From Paenibacillus sp. HW567 (GTDB lineage Bacteria > Bacillota > Bacilli > Paenibacillales > Paenibacillaceae): 64,000 nt of DNA. Under the pieces are notes generated by a model. The model worked only from the letters and a program-made list of their open reading frames with translations. It was not told the DNA's origin and did no database searches. The stretch is taken from positions 4,636,530 to 4,700,529 of the forward strand of contig NZ_KB910518.1 of assembly GCF_000374185.1 (NCBI RefSeq), read 5' to 3'. This document shows, one piece after another, positions 43,166 through 51,494 of this stretch. The position numbers and the translations under genes were made by a program. How positions within the stretch are numbered: the first letter of the stretch is position 1; each line of letters begins with the position of its first letter.

Positions 43166-43948
43166 TTACGCCTCCTGTCCCAAATAGGCTTCGATAACCT
43201 TGGGATTGCTGCGGATCTCCAGAGGCGTCCCCTCTGCAATCAGCATGCCGCGGTCGAGCACATAAATCCGGTCGCAGACTCCCATCACAAGCGACATATC
43301 GTGCTCAATCAGGAGAATGGTAAGGTCAAATTCCTTACGAATCCAGGCAATCAGGTTCATCAGATCACGCGTTTCATTCGGGTTCATGCCCGCAGCCGGC
43401 TCATCAAGCAATAGCAGTCTGGGACCGGCGGCCAGCGCCCGGGCGATTTCAAGACGCCGCTGATTCCCATAGCTGAGATTGCTGGCAACCTCTTCGCTTT
43501 GTTCGGCAAGATTGAATATTTTCAGAATATCCATAGCCTTCCGCGTAATTTCATCCTCTTCCTTGAAATGCTTCGGCAGCCGGAGCATGGAGGTGAGGAG
43601 GGAGTGTCCGGCATGCTGGTGAAAGGCAATTTTGACATTTTCCAGTACGGTCATTGATGTGAACAGCCGAATGTTCTGAAAGGTACGTGCGGCTCCCTTA
43701 TGGTTAATCTTATAGGGCTTCATACCGCCGATAGATTCGTTGTTAAGGATGATGCTGCCTGTAGAGGGAGGGTATACGCCGGTCAGTAAATTGAACAGCG
43801 TTGTTTTCCCAGCACCGTTAGGCCCGATCAGGCCAATCAGCTCGCCCCGGTCAATATGAAGGGAAACTTCACACAGCGCTTTAAGCCCGCCAAAAGATCG
43901 GCTAGCCTCCTTAACATCAAGAAGCACTGCTGCCTTTGATTGCGTCAT
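43166..43948 (-). CDS. livG: branched-chain amino-acid ABC transporter ATPase LivG
   Basis: The protein has 260 residues from the ATG at 43948 (AGGAGG nine bases upstream). Walker A is GPNGAGKTTLF, signature LSYGNQRRLEIARAL, Walker B LLLLDEPAAGMNP, and the C-terminal LivG-type extension ends EAYLGQEA. It overlaps the end of livM by 32 bases, and livF starts four bases after its stop. Confidence 0.96.
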   Translation of the reverse strand: MTQSKAAVLLDVKEASRSFGGLKALCEVSLHIDRGELIGLIGPNGAGKTTLFNLLTGVYPPSTGSIILNNESIGGMKPYKINHKGAARTFQNIRLFTSMTVLENVKIAFHQHAGHSLLTSMLRLPKHFKEEDEITRKAMDILKIFNLAEQSEEVASNLSYGNQRRLEIARALAAGPRLLLLDEPAAGMNPNETRDLMNLIAWIRKEFDLTILLIEHDMSLVMGVCDRIYVLDRGMLIAEGTPLEIRSNPKVIEAYLGQEA

Positions 43949-44885
43949 TGGACTCTGCCTCCTTTTTACCGAACCTGCCCAGCGAAAATTTAGTCCGGCC
44001 AAGCAGGCCGCTTGGACGGAAGATCATCATCAGGATCAGCACAATGGAATAAATAATCATCCGCCATTCCGGGAATTCACGCAGATAGGTGTACAGCAGG
44101 GTAACGAATACCGCACCTACGATGGAGCCAGCGGTACTGCCGAGCCCTCCGAGCACAACCATAACGATGATTTCAAAGGACTTCAGGAAGTTAAAGCTCC
44201 CCGGGGTAATGACATAGAACGTATGCGCAGACAATCCGCCAGCAATACCCGCGAACAAAGCGCCGATGGTAAAAGCGATAATTTTGTAGCGTGTCGTATT
44301 AATTCCCATAGCCTCGGCGGCAATTTCATTCTCGCGGATCGCAATACAAGCCCGGCCGTGGGTAGACCTGATAAAGTTATTGATCACAACAACAGTAATC
44401 AGCGTGAACAGGAACAGCAGAGTCCATGTGGTTTTGGCCGGAATGCCGCTAAGCCCGGAAGCCCCGCCTACGTATTCCGTGTTCAGCATAATGATGCGGA
44501 TAATCTCGCCGAACCCAAGGGTGGCAATCGCCAGATAGTCGCCATTGAGCCGCAGTGTAGGCATGCCGATCAAGACCCCAAACACTGCTGCCAGCAGCCC
44601 GCCCGCAATAATTGCCGCAATAAATGGAACGTTGTAATCCAGCGTCAGGATAGCCGAGGTGTACGCCCCCACTGACATAAACCCTGCATGACCGATGGAG
44701 AACTGTCCGGTAATCCCTGTAATCAAATTGAGCGATACCGCAAGCATGATATTAACACCGATCAATAGCAGCGTAGATCTGTTCACATCACTAAGAATTC
44801 CTGTTGTTAGCAGAACTTGTACGATGCCATAGAACGCGAGGGCAACAATAATGCCGACCCAGAAATTTTTGTTCAGCTTTTTCAC
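43917..44885 (-). CDS. livM: branched-chain amino-acid ABC transporter permease LivM
   Basis: The 322-residue polytopic protein has about nine membrane segments and the family motif region ALGFGEIIRIIMLN / RACIAIRENEIAAEAMGIN that contacts the ATPase. SLNLITGITGQFSIGHAGFMSVGAY is the LivM signature near residue 55. It pairs with LivH, which ends 12 bases upstream. Confidence 0.96.
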   Translation of the reverse strand: MKKLNKNFWVGIIVALAFYGIVQVLLTTGILSDVNRSTLLLIGVNIMLAVSLNLITGITGQFSIGHAGFMSVGAYTSAILTLDYNVPFIAAIIAGGLLAAVFGVLIGMPTLRLNGDYLAIATLGFGEIIRIIMLNTEYVGGASGLSGIPAKTTWTLLFLFTLITVVVINNFIRSTHGRACIAIRENEIAAEAMGINTTRYKIIAFTIGALFAGIAGGLSAHTFYVITPGSFNFLKSFEIIVMVVLGGLGSTAGSIVGAVFVTLLYTYLREFPEWRMIIYSIVLILMMIFRPSGLLGRTKFSLGRFGKKEAESNDAIKGSSAS

Positions 44886-44897
44886 GCCGATCGCCTC

Positions 44898-45803
44898 CTA
44901 TACTTTCTCCCGGACATTCTTGCCGAACAGCCCGGAGGGTCTAAAGATAAGAATCAGGATCAGCACGGCAAAAGCCACACCGTCACGCCAGGAGGAAAAT
45001 CCGAGTGATGAAATTTCCGTCTCTACCGTTCCTAGCAGCAATCCGCCTACAAGCGCTCCCGGGATGCTTCCGATTCCGCCAAGAACCGCAGCTACAAAAG
45101 CTTTAAGGCCTGGCATTACGCCCATCAAAGGATCAACCGTGTTATAGGTCATACCGAAGATCACGCCTGCTGCCGCTGCAAGCGCCGAGCCGATAGCAAA
45201 GGTAGCCGAAATGGTACGGTCCACGTTGATCCCCATCAGACGGGCCGCTTCCACATCGAACGATACCGCCCGCATCGCTTTGCCGGTTTTGGTGTAATGG
45301 ACAATGTATTGCAGAAGAATCATAAGAATTATCGTTGTTAGAAGAATCATGACTTGATTCGATTCCACTTGAATGGATGAGCCGAATAAGGTGTATTGCT
45401 TCTTCTCCATAATATCCGGGAAGCCTTTAGCCTGCGGTCCAAGGATAAGTACTCCGGTATACTCCAGTAAAAAGGATACGCCGATCGCCGTAATCAATGC
45501 TGCGATACGCGTCGACTTGCGAAGCGGCTTATAGGCCAGCCTTTCAATTGTGATGCCCAGCAGCGCGCTGATCGTCATCGAAATGACAAGCGACAGCAGC
45601 AGGACGACCACCGGGGGCAAACCTGCATTTGCCAGATATCCCGCGCTGTATAATCCGATAAAAGAACCCACCATAAATACATCGCCATGCGCAAAATTGA
45701 TCAGCTTGATAATACCGTAGACCATCGTGTACCCAAGGGCGATCAGAGCATAAATGCTGCCTACGGAAATCCCGTTAATTAATTGTTGAATGAAATACTC
45801 CAT
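44898..45803 (-). CDS. livH: branched-chain amino-acid ABC transporter permease LivH
   Basis: The protein has 301 residues from the ATG at 45803; GAGGGG fits this start better than the ATG two codons earlier. The LivH signature NGISVGSIYALIALGYTMVYGIIKLINFAHGD is seen in two pieces from residue 10 on, and the coupling loop RAVSFDVEAARLMGIN follows. It opens the operon. No clear promoter stood out in the AT-rich 350 bases upstream (45804-46150), which hold no gene that I can see. Confidence 0.96.
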   Translation of the reverse strand: MEYFIQQLINGISVGSIYALIALGYTMVYGIIKLINFAHGDVFMVGSFIGLYSAGYLANAGLPPVVVLLLSLVISMTISALLGITIERLAYKPLRKSTRIAALITAIGVSFLLEYTGVLILGPQAKGFPDIMEKKQYTLFGSSIQVESNQVMILLTTIILMILLQYIVHYTKTGKAMRAVSFDVEAARLMGINVDRTISATFAIGSALAAAAGVIFGMTYNTVDPLMGVMPGLKAFVAAVLGGIGSIPGALVGGLLLGTVETEISSLGFSSWRDGVAFAVLILILIFRPSGLFGKNVREKV

Positions 45804-46171
45804 CGCCATCCCCTCTTCCTATAAATATCCATAATACCCCTTCTTCTTCCTTGGATTCTTTTTATTCAATTTCATTTTTATGTCATTTATACTAACACAT
45901 CCCCATAATCTCGTCACCAAAAAACTTGGGGCGTAATATAAAATTCGGAATTTGTGTAACTTTACATAACATAATCACGATAGATTCGCGTAATAAATAA
46001 TCGTCAGCAAGGAGAAATTCGAAGATAACCGGAGAAAATCAGAGGATTTCAAAGTATATGCTTTCTGTGCGCTTTTTTCCTTTTTTATCACAATGCTTCA
46101 CTTTATCGCAATTCATATAACATTTGTCTCTTTAACGCATTAAATCATTAATTAAATGTGCGGGAGGGGCG

Positions 46172-46355
46172 CGGCTTCAACAACGGCATTTCTGCCGTTG
46201 TTCCTGTGCTAACCTGCCACTTCGGCTTCAACAACGGCATTTCTGCCGTTGTTCCTGTGCTAACCTGCCACTTCGGCTTCAACAACGGCATTTCTGCCGT
46301 TGTTCCTGCTCTAACCTGCCACTTCGGCTTCAACAACGGCATTTCTGCCGTTGTT
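46172..46355. repeat. four tandem 51-bp units, each with a perfect 10-bp hairpin
   Basis: AACAACGGCA-TTTC-TGCCGTTGTT occurs four times, starting at 46179, 46230, 46281 and 46332, an exact 51-base period. The spacers read CCTGTGCTAACCTGCCACTTCGGCTTC twice, then with one change (GTGC to CTC). Because 51 is a multiple of three, both strands stay open and yield repetitive translations, but there is no ribosome site, so I treat this as structured non-coding DNA. Confidence 0.9.
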
Positions 46356-46400
46356 CCCAACACTGTCGCCCTGCGGACGACGCTAATCTACCTGCAACAA

Positions 46401-46429
46401 AAAAAGAGCTTCACCTGGAAGCTCTTCTT
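46401..46429 (-). terminator. terminator of the tRNA-Asn-Ser unit
   Basis: On the minus strand AAGAGCTTCC-AGGT-GAAGCTCTT is followed by TTTTT. It lies 160 bases past tRNA-Ser. Confidence 0.8.
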
Positions 46430-46448
46430 GTATTAAATAGTTAGTTTT

Positions 46449-46491
46449 CTCATCCCTAACAAGGGAGTTTTTTCAACGGAGAGAGAGGGAT
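46449..46491. repeat. partial duplicate of the tRNA-Ser 3' end and its flank
   Basis: About 43 bases (CTCATCCCTAAC...TTTCAACGGAGAGAGAGGGAT) repeat with few changes at 46560-46602, where they include the acceptor and T-stem end of tRNA-Ser. The copy here has only that end and runs into a small CTCTCAC-TTC-GTGAGAG hairpin. Confidence 0.75.
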
Positions 46492-46587
46492 ACTCTCACT
46501 TCGTGAGAGATTGCGATGTATTGCTAACGAAGCTTATGCTCCAACGAACCACTGAGGGTTCTCATCCCTAACAGGGAAGTATTTCAA

Positions 46588-46676
46588 CGGAGAGAGAGGG
46601 ATTCGAACCCTCGCACCACTTACGCAGTCTAACCCCTTAGCAGAGGGTCCCCTTATAGCCACTTGGGTATCTCTCC
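46588..46676 (-). tRNA. tRNA-Ser(GCT)
   Basis: An 89-base cloverleaf with a long variable arm: acceptor GGAGAGA/TCTCTCC, anticodon GCT in CTCTGCTAAGG, T-loop GGTTCGAATCC. Confidence 0.95.
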
Positions 46677-46683
46677 AAAAAAA

Positions 46684-46760
46684 TGGCTCCCCGAACAGGA
46701 CTCGAACCTGTGACAACTCGATTAACAGTCGAGTGCTCTACCAACTGAGCTATCAGGGAA
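46684..46760 (-). tRNA. tRNA-Asn(GTT)
   Basis: A 77-base cloverleaf with encoded CCA: anticodon GTT in GACTGTTAATC, D-stem AGCTCAGTTGGTAGAGC, T-loop GGTTCGAGTCC. It is eight bases upstream of tRNA-Ser in the same transcript. Confidence 0.95.
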
Positions 46761-46847
46761 CATTACGTGAACAAGGAATAATTTATCATGATTTTCTGGT
46801 CTAGTCAAGCATAAGAATTATATTTAGATAACGTTTTCAGTATATCC

Positions 46848-47600
46848 CTAACACCATTCCCCATCCAGAGGAAGCGTGACACGCTCCAGTAACCCCTCTT
46901 GCTCCAGCCGCCCCTTAAGCTGCGCACGGGTGACCAGACAATGGTTAATGGCTTCCATATGAACAGCAATAACGGAAGCTGACGGGAGATAGCGGCACAG
47001 CTCCACAACATCCTGCTCGTTCATCGTAATATGTCCCCCGGTTAAGAACTGTGCTCCACCGGCATTGACTACGACTACTTCAGGAGTGTGCTCATCCAGG
47101 GCTTGCTTGACTTCCTCACACCAAATCGTGTCTCCCGCCAGATACAAGGTCGGCTCTCCTTCGGCCCGAAAAACAAAACCGGACACCTTGCCCATAAGCT
47201 TCCCGATCTCTCCCGTTCCATGCTGGCCGCCGGTCCGCTTCAGGGTCACTCCCTGAAATTGCAGCTCCTCGCTGTCATCAACCACAGAAATATGCTTGAA
47301 TGCCTGCGCCGCAATAGTCTCTCCATCTCCGTCCTGGCATAACACGGGAAGCTCATGGGACAAGAGTGACACTGCCGCCTGATCCCAATGGTCCTGGTGA
47401 AGATGTGTAACCAGAACTGCATCCGGTGCAAGCCACTGCTCAGCCGGTCCCGGCAAAGCTACGAGCGGATTTCTGCGTTGATTCTCCGTATTCACAATCG
47501 GCGGGTTGGCCTCTTTTTCGCTGAGCATAGGGTCGATCAGAAAAGTAACGCCGCCGTATTCCAGCCACAGGGCCGCATTGCGGATGAGTTGGATTTTCAT
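46848..47600 (-). CDS. metallo-beta-lactamase-fold hydrolase (UlaG-like)
   Basis: The protein has 250 residues from the ATG at 47600, preceded by AGAGGTG. The metal motif THLHQDHWD is near residue 66; LAGDTIW supplies the bridging Asp, and a late His lies in AVHMEAINHC. The overall form resembles UlaG/YhfI-type cytosolic MBL hydrolases. The substrate is unknown. It is divergent from the Lrp-family regulator, which may control it. Confidence 0.9.
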   Translation of the reverse strand: MKIQLIRNAALWLEYGGVTFLIDPMLSEKEANPPIVNTENQRRNPLVALPGPAEQWLAPDAVLVTHLHQDHWDQAAVSLLSHELPVLCQDGDGETIAAQAFKHISVVDDSEELQFQGVTLKRTGGQHGTGEIGKLMGKVSGFVFRAEGEPTLYLAGDTIWCEEVKQALDEHTPEVVVVNAGGAQFLTGGHITMNEQDVVELCRYLPSASVIAVHMEAINHCLVTRAQLKGRLEQEGLLERVTLPLDGEWC

Positions 47601-47721
47601 CAGAAACACCTCTTTCTTCTTGCTGTCTTCTGCTACAATCAATTATAGACACCCCTCGCTCAAGAATACATTGTGCGGCGAAAGAGATTAGCCTGTTCTA
47701 CTTTCACCCGGAAAGGATTTT

Positions 47722-48156
47722 ATGAAGATGACTCCATACTTGATAGACGATACAGATTACCGCATCCTGCAGTATCTTATAGAGGATTCGACGCGGAGCC
47801 ACAAGGACATCGGAGAGCTTGTACACATGACAGGTCAGGCTGTGGGCGCGCGAATCCGCAGAATGCGGGAGCTGGAGATTATTGAAGGCTATACCGTGCG
47901 CTGGAACCCCCTGAAGGTCGGGCTGGATATTCATGCGTTTATCACAGTGTTTTTGAGCTCAAATGCGGCCCATCCCCCATTTCAAAAGTTCGCACAGAAT
48001 CACAGCGGTGTAGCCGAGCTGCATCGTGTCAGCGGAGAAGGCTGCTACTGGATGCGCGTGCGCTTGAGAGATCAGGAGGAGCTGAACGCTTTTCTGGACC
48101 AACTGCTGGAGTACGGCAATTATCGGGTCAATCTCGGAATGGGACAACTGAAATAA
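47722..48156 (+). CDS. Lrp/AsnC-family transcriptional regulator
   Basis: The 144-residue protein has an N-terminal winged HTH (DDTDYRILQYLIEDSTRSHKD, GARIRRMRELEIIEGY) and a C-terminal RAM ligand-binding domain (about 65-140; VSGEGCYWMRVRLRD). AAAGGA precedes the ATG. These proteins act as local or global regulators sensing small molecules such as amino acids. It is divergent from the MBL gene with about 120 bases between them, so local control is likely. Confidence 0.92.
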   Translation: MKMTPYLIDDTDYRILQYLIEDSTRSHKDIGELVHMTGQAVGARIRRMRELEIIEGYTVRWNPLKVGLDIHAFITVFLSSNAAHPPFQKFAQNHSGVAELHRVSGEGCYWMRVRLRDQEELNAFLDQLLEYGNYRVNLGMGQLK

Positions 48157-48191
48157 TTCCGCAAAAATGGATCACATGGAGGCATACATAG

Positions 48192-48830
48192 ATGAAGAAG
48201 AAAATTGATTTGCCCAAAATCCCCGAGCCTGCCGCCCTGCTCCCGCAGCAAGTGCACGCCCTGCAATCCAAAGAGGAGTTCACCAACTGCATTATCAGCG
48301 ACAGTCTTATTGAATATCAGGAAGCCGTCAGAGTCTCCTTCGAAAAGGTGATTTTCAGGAATGTGACGATTACGGAATCCAGCCTGGAGGCTATTGAGCT
48401 TACGGATGTAATTTTTGAAAATTGCGATTTGTCGAACGTGAACTTCAGCGGGGCTTTTGTGCATCGGACGGAGTTTCGGAGCTGTAAATTGACTGGGACG
48501 GACTTCAGCAGGGGGCGGTTTCAGAATGTCAGAATAGTGGACTCTATCGGGGATTTCGCCAGCTTCCGCCTTGGCACGTTCAAAGGAACGGCATTTGCAA
48601 ACTGCCGGCTGGTCAGCAGCGATTATTATCAGGCCAACATGAGCAACGTAGAATTTTCGGGATGCGATATTGACCAGGCTACATTTGCGGGCTGCAAGCT
48701 AAAAGAAATCGACCTCAGCGATTGCCAGTTCACCGGTCTGCATGTCGATATCGGGGATCTTGCAGGCTGCATCATCTCATCTGAACAGGCAGCTTCCTTC
48801 GCCGGACTTCTCGGTCTTGTAATTAAGTAG
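48192..48830 (+). CDS. pentapeptide-repeat protein
   Basis: The 212-residue protein has runs of A(D/N)LxX-type pentapeptides from about residue 50 to 190 (DVIFENCDLSNVNFSGA, CKLTGTDFSRG), forming a right-handed beta helix. The family includes topoisomerase-protecting proteins and many of unknown role; nothing here points to one. It lies 35 bases after the Lrp gene and may share its transcript. It overlaps the convergent SprT-like gene by eight bases at the 3' end. Confidence 0.9.
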   Translation: MKKKIDLPKIPEPAALLPQQVHALQSKEEFTNCIISDSLIEYQEAVRVSFEKVIFRNVTITESSLEAIELTDVIFENCDLSNVNFSGAFVHRTEFRSCKLTGTDFSRGRFQNVRIVDSIGDFASFRLGTFKGTAFANCRLVSSDYYQANMSNVEFSGCDIDQATFAGCKLKEIDLSDCQFTGLHVDIGDLAGCIISSEQAASFAGLLGLVIK

Positions 48831-49329
48831 CCTTGCCTTTTCCTTCTTCCAGCGGGACCAGCTTGAGCTTGCCGGCACAGTTGCCGCAACGGTAGCGTTT
48901 CGGATCGGCTTTGCGCTTGCGCAAATATTCGGTTGAACAAGCGGTGCAGACGAGCTTGTACCGGTAAGGCTGCGGCTTGCGGGCCTGCGCTCCAGGAAGG
49001 GTCTGGCAAAAGCGGCTGCCGCCGACCATAGCCAGCAGCTTTTTAAAATCGGCATCCCGGTGCATATACCCTCTCTTCGCCAGATGCAGATGGTAATGGC
49101 ACAGCTCATGCTTAATGATCCGCTCGGTTTCTTCGCGTCCGAACATCTCTAGCTGCCTGGGATTGATCTCTATGTTATGGCTTTTGGTAAAATACCGCCC
49201 GCCCGTTGTGCTCAGCCTGCTGTTAAAACTGGCTTTATGCCGGAACGGCACGCCGAAGCTGATCTGCGACACCTGTTCGATCCACTGCTGCAGCTCTTCA
49301 TTGCTCATACTTATCATCGTTAATCTCAC
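48823..49329 (-). CDS. SprT-like zinc metalloprotease-fold protein
   Basis: The 168-residue protein has the zincin motif HELCHYHLH near residue 73, a further helical part and a C-terminal zinc ribbon (CTAC ... CGNC). These features define the SprT/YdcK family. Several starts are possible; I keep the GTG at 49329, which follows GAGAGGACTT, with ATGs five and eight codons on as alternatives. Its cellular role in Bacillota is not settled. Confidence 0.9.
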   Translation of the reverse strand: MRLTMISMSNEELQQWIEQVSQISFGVPFRHKASFNSRLSTTGGRYFTKSHNIEINPRQLEMFGREETERIIKHELCHYHLHLAKRGYMHRDADFKKLLAMVGGSRFCQTLPGAQARKPQPYRYKLVCTACSTEYLRKRKADPKRYRCGNCAGKLKLVPLEEGKGKAT

Positions 49330-49427
49330 AAGTCCTCTCCACAGGAATTCAACTCTCTACTTGAATTGTAACTTGCCCATGGGCTACACTGTCAAGAAGG
49401 AAGACAAGTACGGAGGGAGAATGTCTT

Positions 49428-49787
49428 ATGCCGAAAATGCGGTATGTAATTTTGCAGCAGCATCAGGAACTGCAATTCGTGGAAATGCCGGAGGAATATG
49501 CGTATCAGCTCAGCGCACTCAATCTGCGCCTCAATAAAGAGATTGACAAGCTGACGGCGGATAATGTGCCGGACCTGCCGCTGGCAGTTGCAGAATGCGA
49601 TTCTCTGGAACTGCTGCGCGAGGAGCACTCGCTGGAATCCGGGCTGGCTTATATCAACCGGCTGGAGCGGGCCTTTGCCTCCATTCAGGAGAGCAGCTAC
49701 CCGCTCATCTCGCTGCTGACGGAAATCCGCGCGCTGCAGGCCCAGCTTGAGCAATGGTACGAAGAGGAAGAAGAAGGCGTACTGTAG
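49428..49787 (+). CDS. small helical protein of unknown function
   Basis: The 119-residue acidic protein starts with MPKMRYVILQQ, then forms two long helices (about 28-70 and 75-115) ending EEEEEGVL. GGAGGGAGAAT precedes the ATG. No membrane segment or known motif is visible. It is upstream of the CmpA-like gene on the same strand, about 120 bases apart. Confidence 0.7.
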   Translation: MPKMRYVILQQHQELQFVEMPEEYAYQLSALNLRLNKEIDKLTADNVPDLPLAVAECDSLELLREEHSLESGLAYINRLERAFASIQESSYPLISLLTEIRALQAQLEQWYEEEEEGVL

Positions 49788-49908
49788 ACCTCTTCCTTAG
49801 GATACGGAAAGCGGAGATCTGCTACCTCAAATCAAGCGCTGCCGCCGCACCTTTGGGCGACTTCTCCCATATGCTATCTTACGTTAGCATGCCAGAGGAG
49901 GGGTACCC

Positions 49909-50046
49909 TTGCCGCAGTGGCTCTGCCATCAGCTCATGAAGGCTTATTACAAGAAGGACCGCCGTCAGATCAAGCTGCTCAATGAATGCTGGTTCTTTTA
50001 CCGCAATTCCGCCGAATCCCGTGACTCCATTAAGCGGGAAGTATAG
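49909..50046 (+). CDS. cmpA: CmpA-like cortex morphogenetic protein
   Basis: A 45-residue frame with a TTG start seven bases after AGAGGAGG. It reads LPQWLCHQLMKAYYKKD, then RRQIKLLNECWFFYRN, closely matching the 37-residue CmpA of Bacillus subtilis (WLxxQxxRAFYEKDRxQxKLLNxCWFFYR). CmpA acts during sporulation with ClpXP to remove faulty SpoIVA and delay cortex assembly. The C-terminal tail (about 12 residues, SAESRDSIKREV) differs from the shorter B. subtilis protein. A terminator follows within 15 bases. Confidence 0.85.
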   Translation: MPQWLCHQLMKAYYKKDRRQIKLLNECWFFYRNSAESRDSIKREV

Positions 50047-50058
50047 GTATCTGCATAA

Positions 50059-50098
50059 CAAAACCCATCCCGCTCGATGAAGCCGGGATGGGTTTTGT
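50059..50098 (+). terminator. terminator after cmpA
   Basis: AAAACCCATCCCG ... CGGGATGGGTTTT with a T-rich end follows the stop by 12 bases. Confidence 0.9.
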
Positions 50099-50178
50099 TA
50101 TGTCGGCTGCTGCCCCGGAGATGCGGAGATAGCGCTATTGCGTTCGCTGACCCACCTTGAAGCTCGCCGTGATTTTAG

Positions 50179-50670
50179 TTAAAAGCTCCGGTTCGTTGGC
50201 CAGGACCCTTGCAGCTTGCGGACCAGCACAATTTGGCCGGTATGGTAGGCATCATGCAGAATGAGGCTCATCACTTCTTCACCCGGAGCATGCCCCGAGC
50301 CGCCCCAGTCATATGCACCTTCTTCCAACGCCTCAATGACCTCGCGTAATGAAGCGTGAACACTCTTCAGCTTAGCCACCGCCTGCTCCCATGCTTCCTC
50401 CCCACTCTCCGCAACTGTAAAAGTAGCATCATTGCTCTCGGGAGGCGGCAACTGAGGCAGTCCTTTGAGCTTGTTCAGCAGATGTTCCTTGTAATAGGTT
50501 AGATGGTTAACCGTCTCCCAAATGCTGTTCCCAGCCACACCCTGCGGCTTCCAGCCCGCCTGATCGCTGTTCACACCTTCCAGTGCAGTGCTAAGCGGCG
50601 GCGACCAATCCTCGATATCCATAACATAATCCCAGTTTTGAAGCAAAACTTCACTGATCTTATTTTGCAT
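50179..50670 (-). CDS. DinB-family protein
   Basis: The 163-residue four-helix-bundle protein has NHLTYYKEHLL near residue 55 and HDAYHTGQIVLVRK near 140, giving the three-His metal site of the DinB/YfiT fold. Some relatives are thiol S-transferases; the substrate here is not known. It is a single gene. Confidence 0.92.
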   Translation of the reverse strand: MQNKISEVLLQNWDYVMDIEDWSPPLSTALEGVNSDQAGWKPQGVAGNSIWETVNHLTYYKEHLLNKLKGLPQLPPPESNDATFTVAESGEEAWEQAVAKLKSVHASLREVIEALEEGAYDWGGSGHAPGEEVMSLILHDAYHTGQIVLVRKLQGSWPTNRSF

Positions 50671-50883
50671 ATTGTACCTCCTATGAGTTTGGTGAATGCA
50701 GTCTCAAATTGATGTCAATTCGCCAAAAAAACAATCTCAAATTCGGTAACGACTTAGCATCACCAATAATAGTTACACTGAAAATGTAGCATAATTCCTG
50801 ACACGGTTCAAGTAACTAGCAAAAGTGATTTTTAACTGTTACAATCAAAAAAAAGAGCTATGAAATAAACGGAGGAATCGAAC

Positions 50884-51459
50884 ATGCTGTGGGACGATTT
50901 CATTAACAGCTACTGGAGGGATTGGCGGACTGGCGACCGCAGTAAAGACCGGGACAAGCTGGAGGAGCCGGACTGGCTTGCGGACTGGCTGAAGCAGCGT
51001 TCGTTGCCCGCTGCACTGCCGCCGGAGCCGGCGGAGCTGGAGCAATTGCAGCAGCTCCGCGGCTTGCTGTGGGCTGAGGTGCAGAAGCTGGTACAGGGGC
51101 ATGCCCCGGACAAAACTGTGCTGGAGCAGTTGAATGTATATATGAGCCAAGGGCCAGTGATCAGGCAAATTGTCTGGAATGGTGAGGGTAAAGCGGAGCT
51201 TTCCCTCCTGCCGCAGCGATCGGATTGGGGGCAGGTCATGGCGGAGATAACGTCCTCTTTTGCCGCTGCCGTACTTGAGAAAGAAACTTCACGCTTCCGC
51301 ATATGCGAGAATCCCGACTGCCTCTGGGTCTATTACGATGACACCCGCAACCGCTCCAAGCGCTACTGCGATGATAAGCTCTGCGGCAATCTGATGAAGG
51401 TCCGCCGTTTTCGGGCGCGGAAAAAAGCAGGCGGTAAGGGAAGCACCACTGGAGAATAA
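50884..51459 (+). CDS. CGNR zinc-finger regulator (ABATE-type)
   Basis: The 191-residue protein has an N-terminal ABATE-like ligand domain (about 1-130) and a C-terminal CGNR zinc finger: CENPDCLWVYYD, then KRYCDD ... CGNLMKVRRFRAR. The latter combination is the family's DNA-binding end. GGAGGAAT precedes the ATG. It likely represses or activates a nearby or distant transporter gene; the target is not visible. Confidence 0.92.
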   Translation: MLWDDFINSYWRDWRTGDRSKDRDKLEEPDWLADWLKQRSLPAALPPEPAELEQLQQLRGLLWAEVQKLVQGHAPDKTVLEQLNVYMSQGPVIRQIVWNGEGKAELSLLPQRSDWGQVMAEITSSFAAAVLEKETSRFRICENPDCLWVYYDDTRNRSKRYCDDKLCGNLMKVRRFRARKKAGGKGSTTGE

Positions 51460-51494
51460 ATCAACGTTCAAAGCCTCGATGCACTGTGTGTAAG

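Noticed and set aside
46148-46436. Repetitive open frames on both strands across the 51-bp repeats
   Set aside because: The period is a multiple of three, so frames stay open by chance; there is no ribosome site, and the hairpins explain the pattern better.
49754-49939. 61-codon frame between the helical protein and cmpA
   Set aside because: It overlaps both genes and has no ribosome site; the TTG-started cmpA frame matches a known protein.
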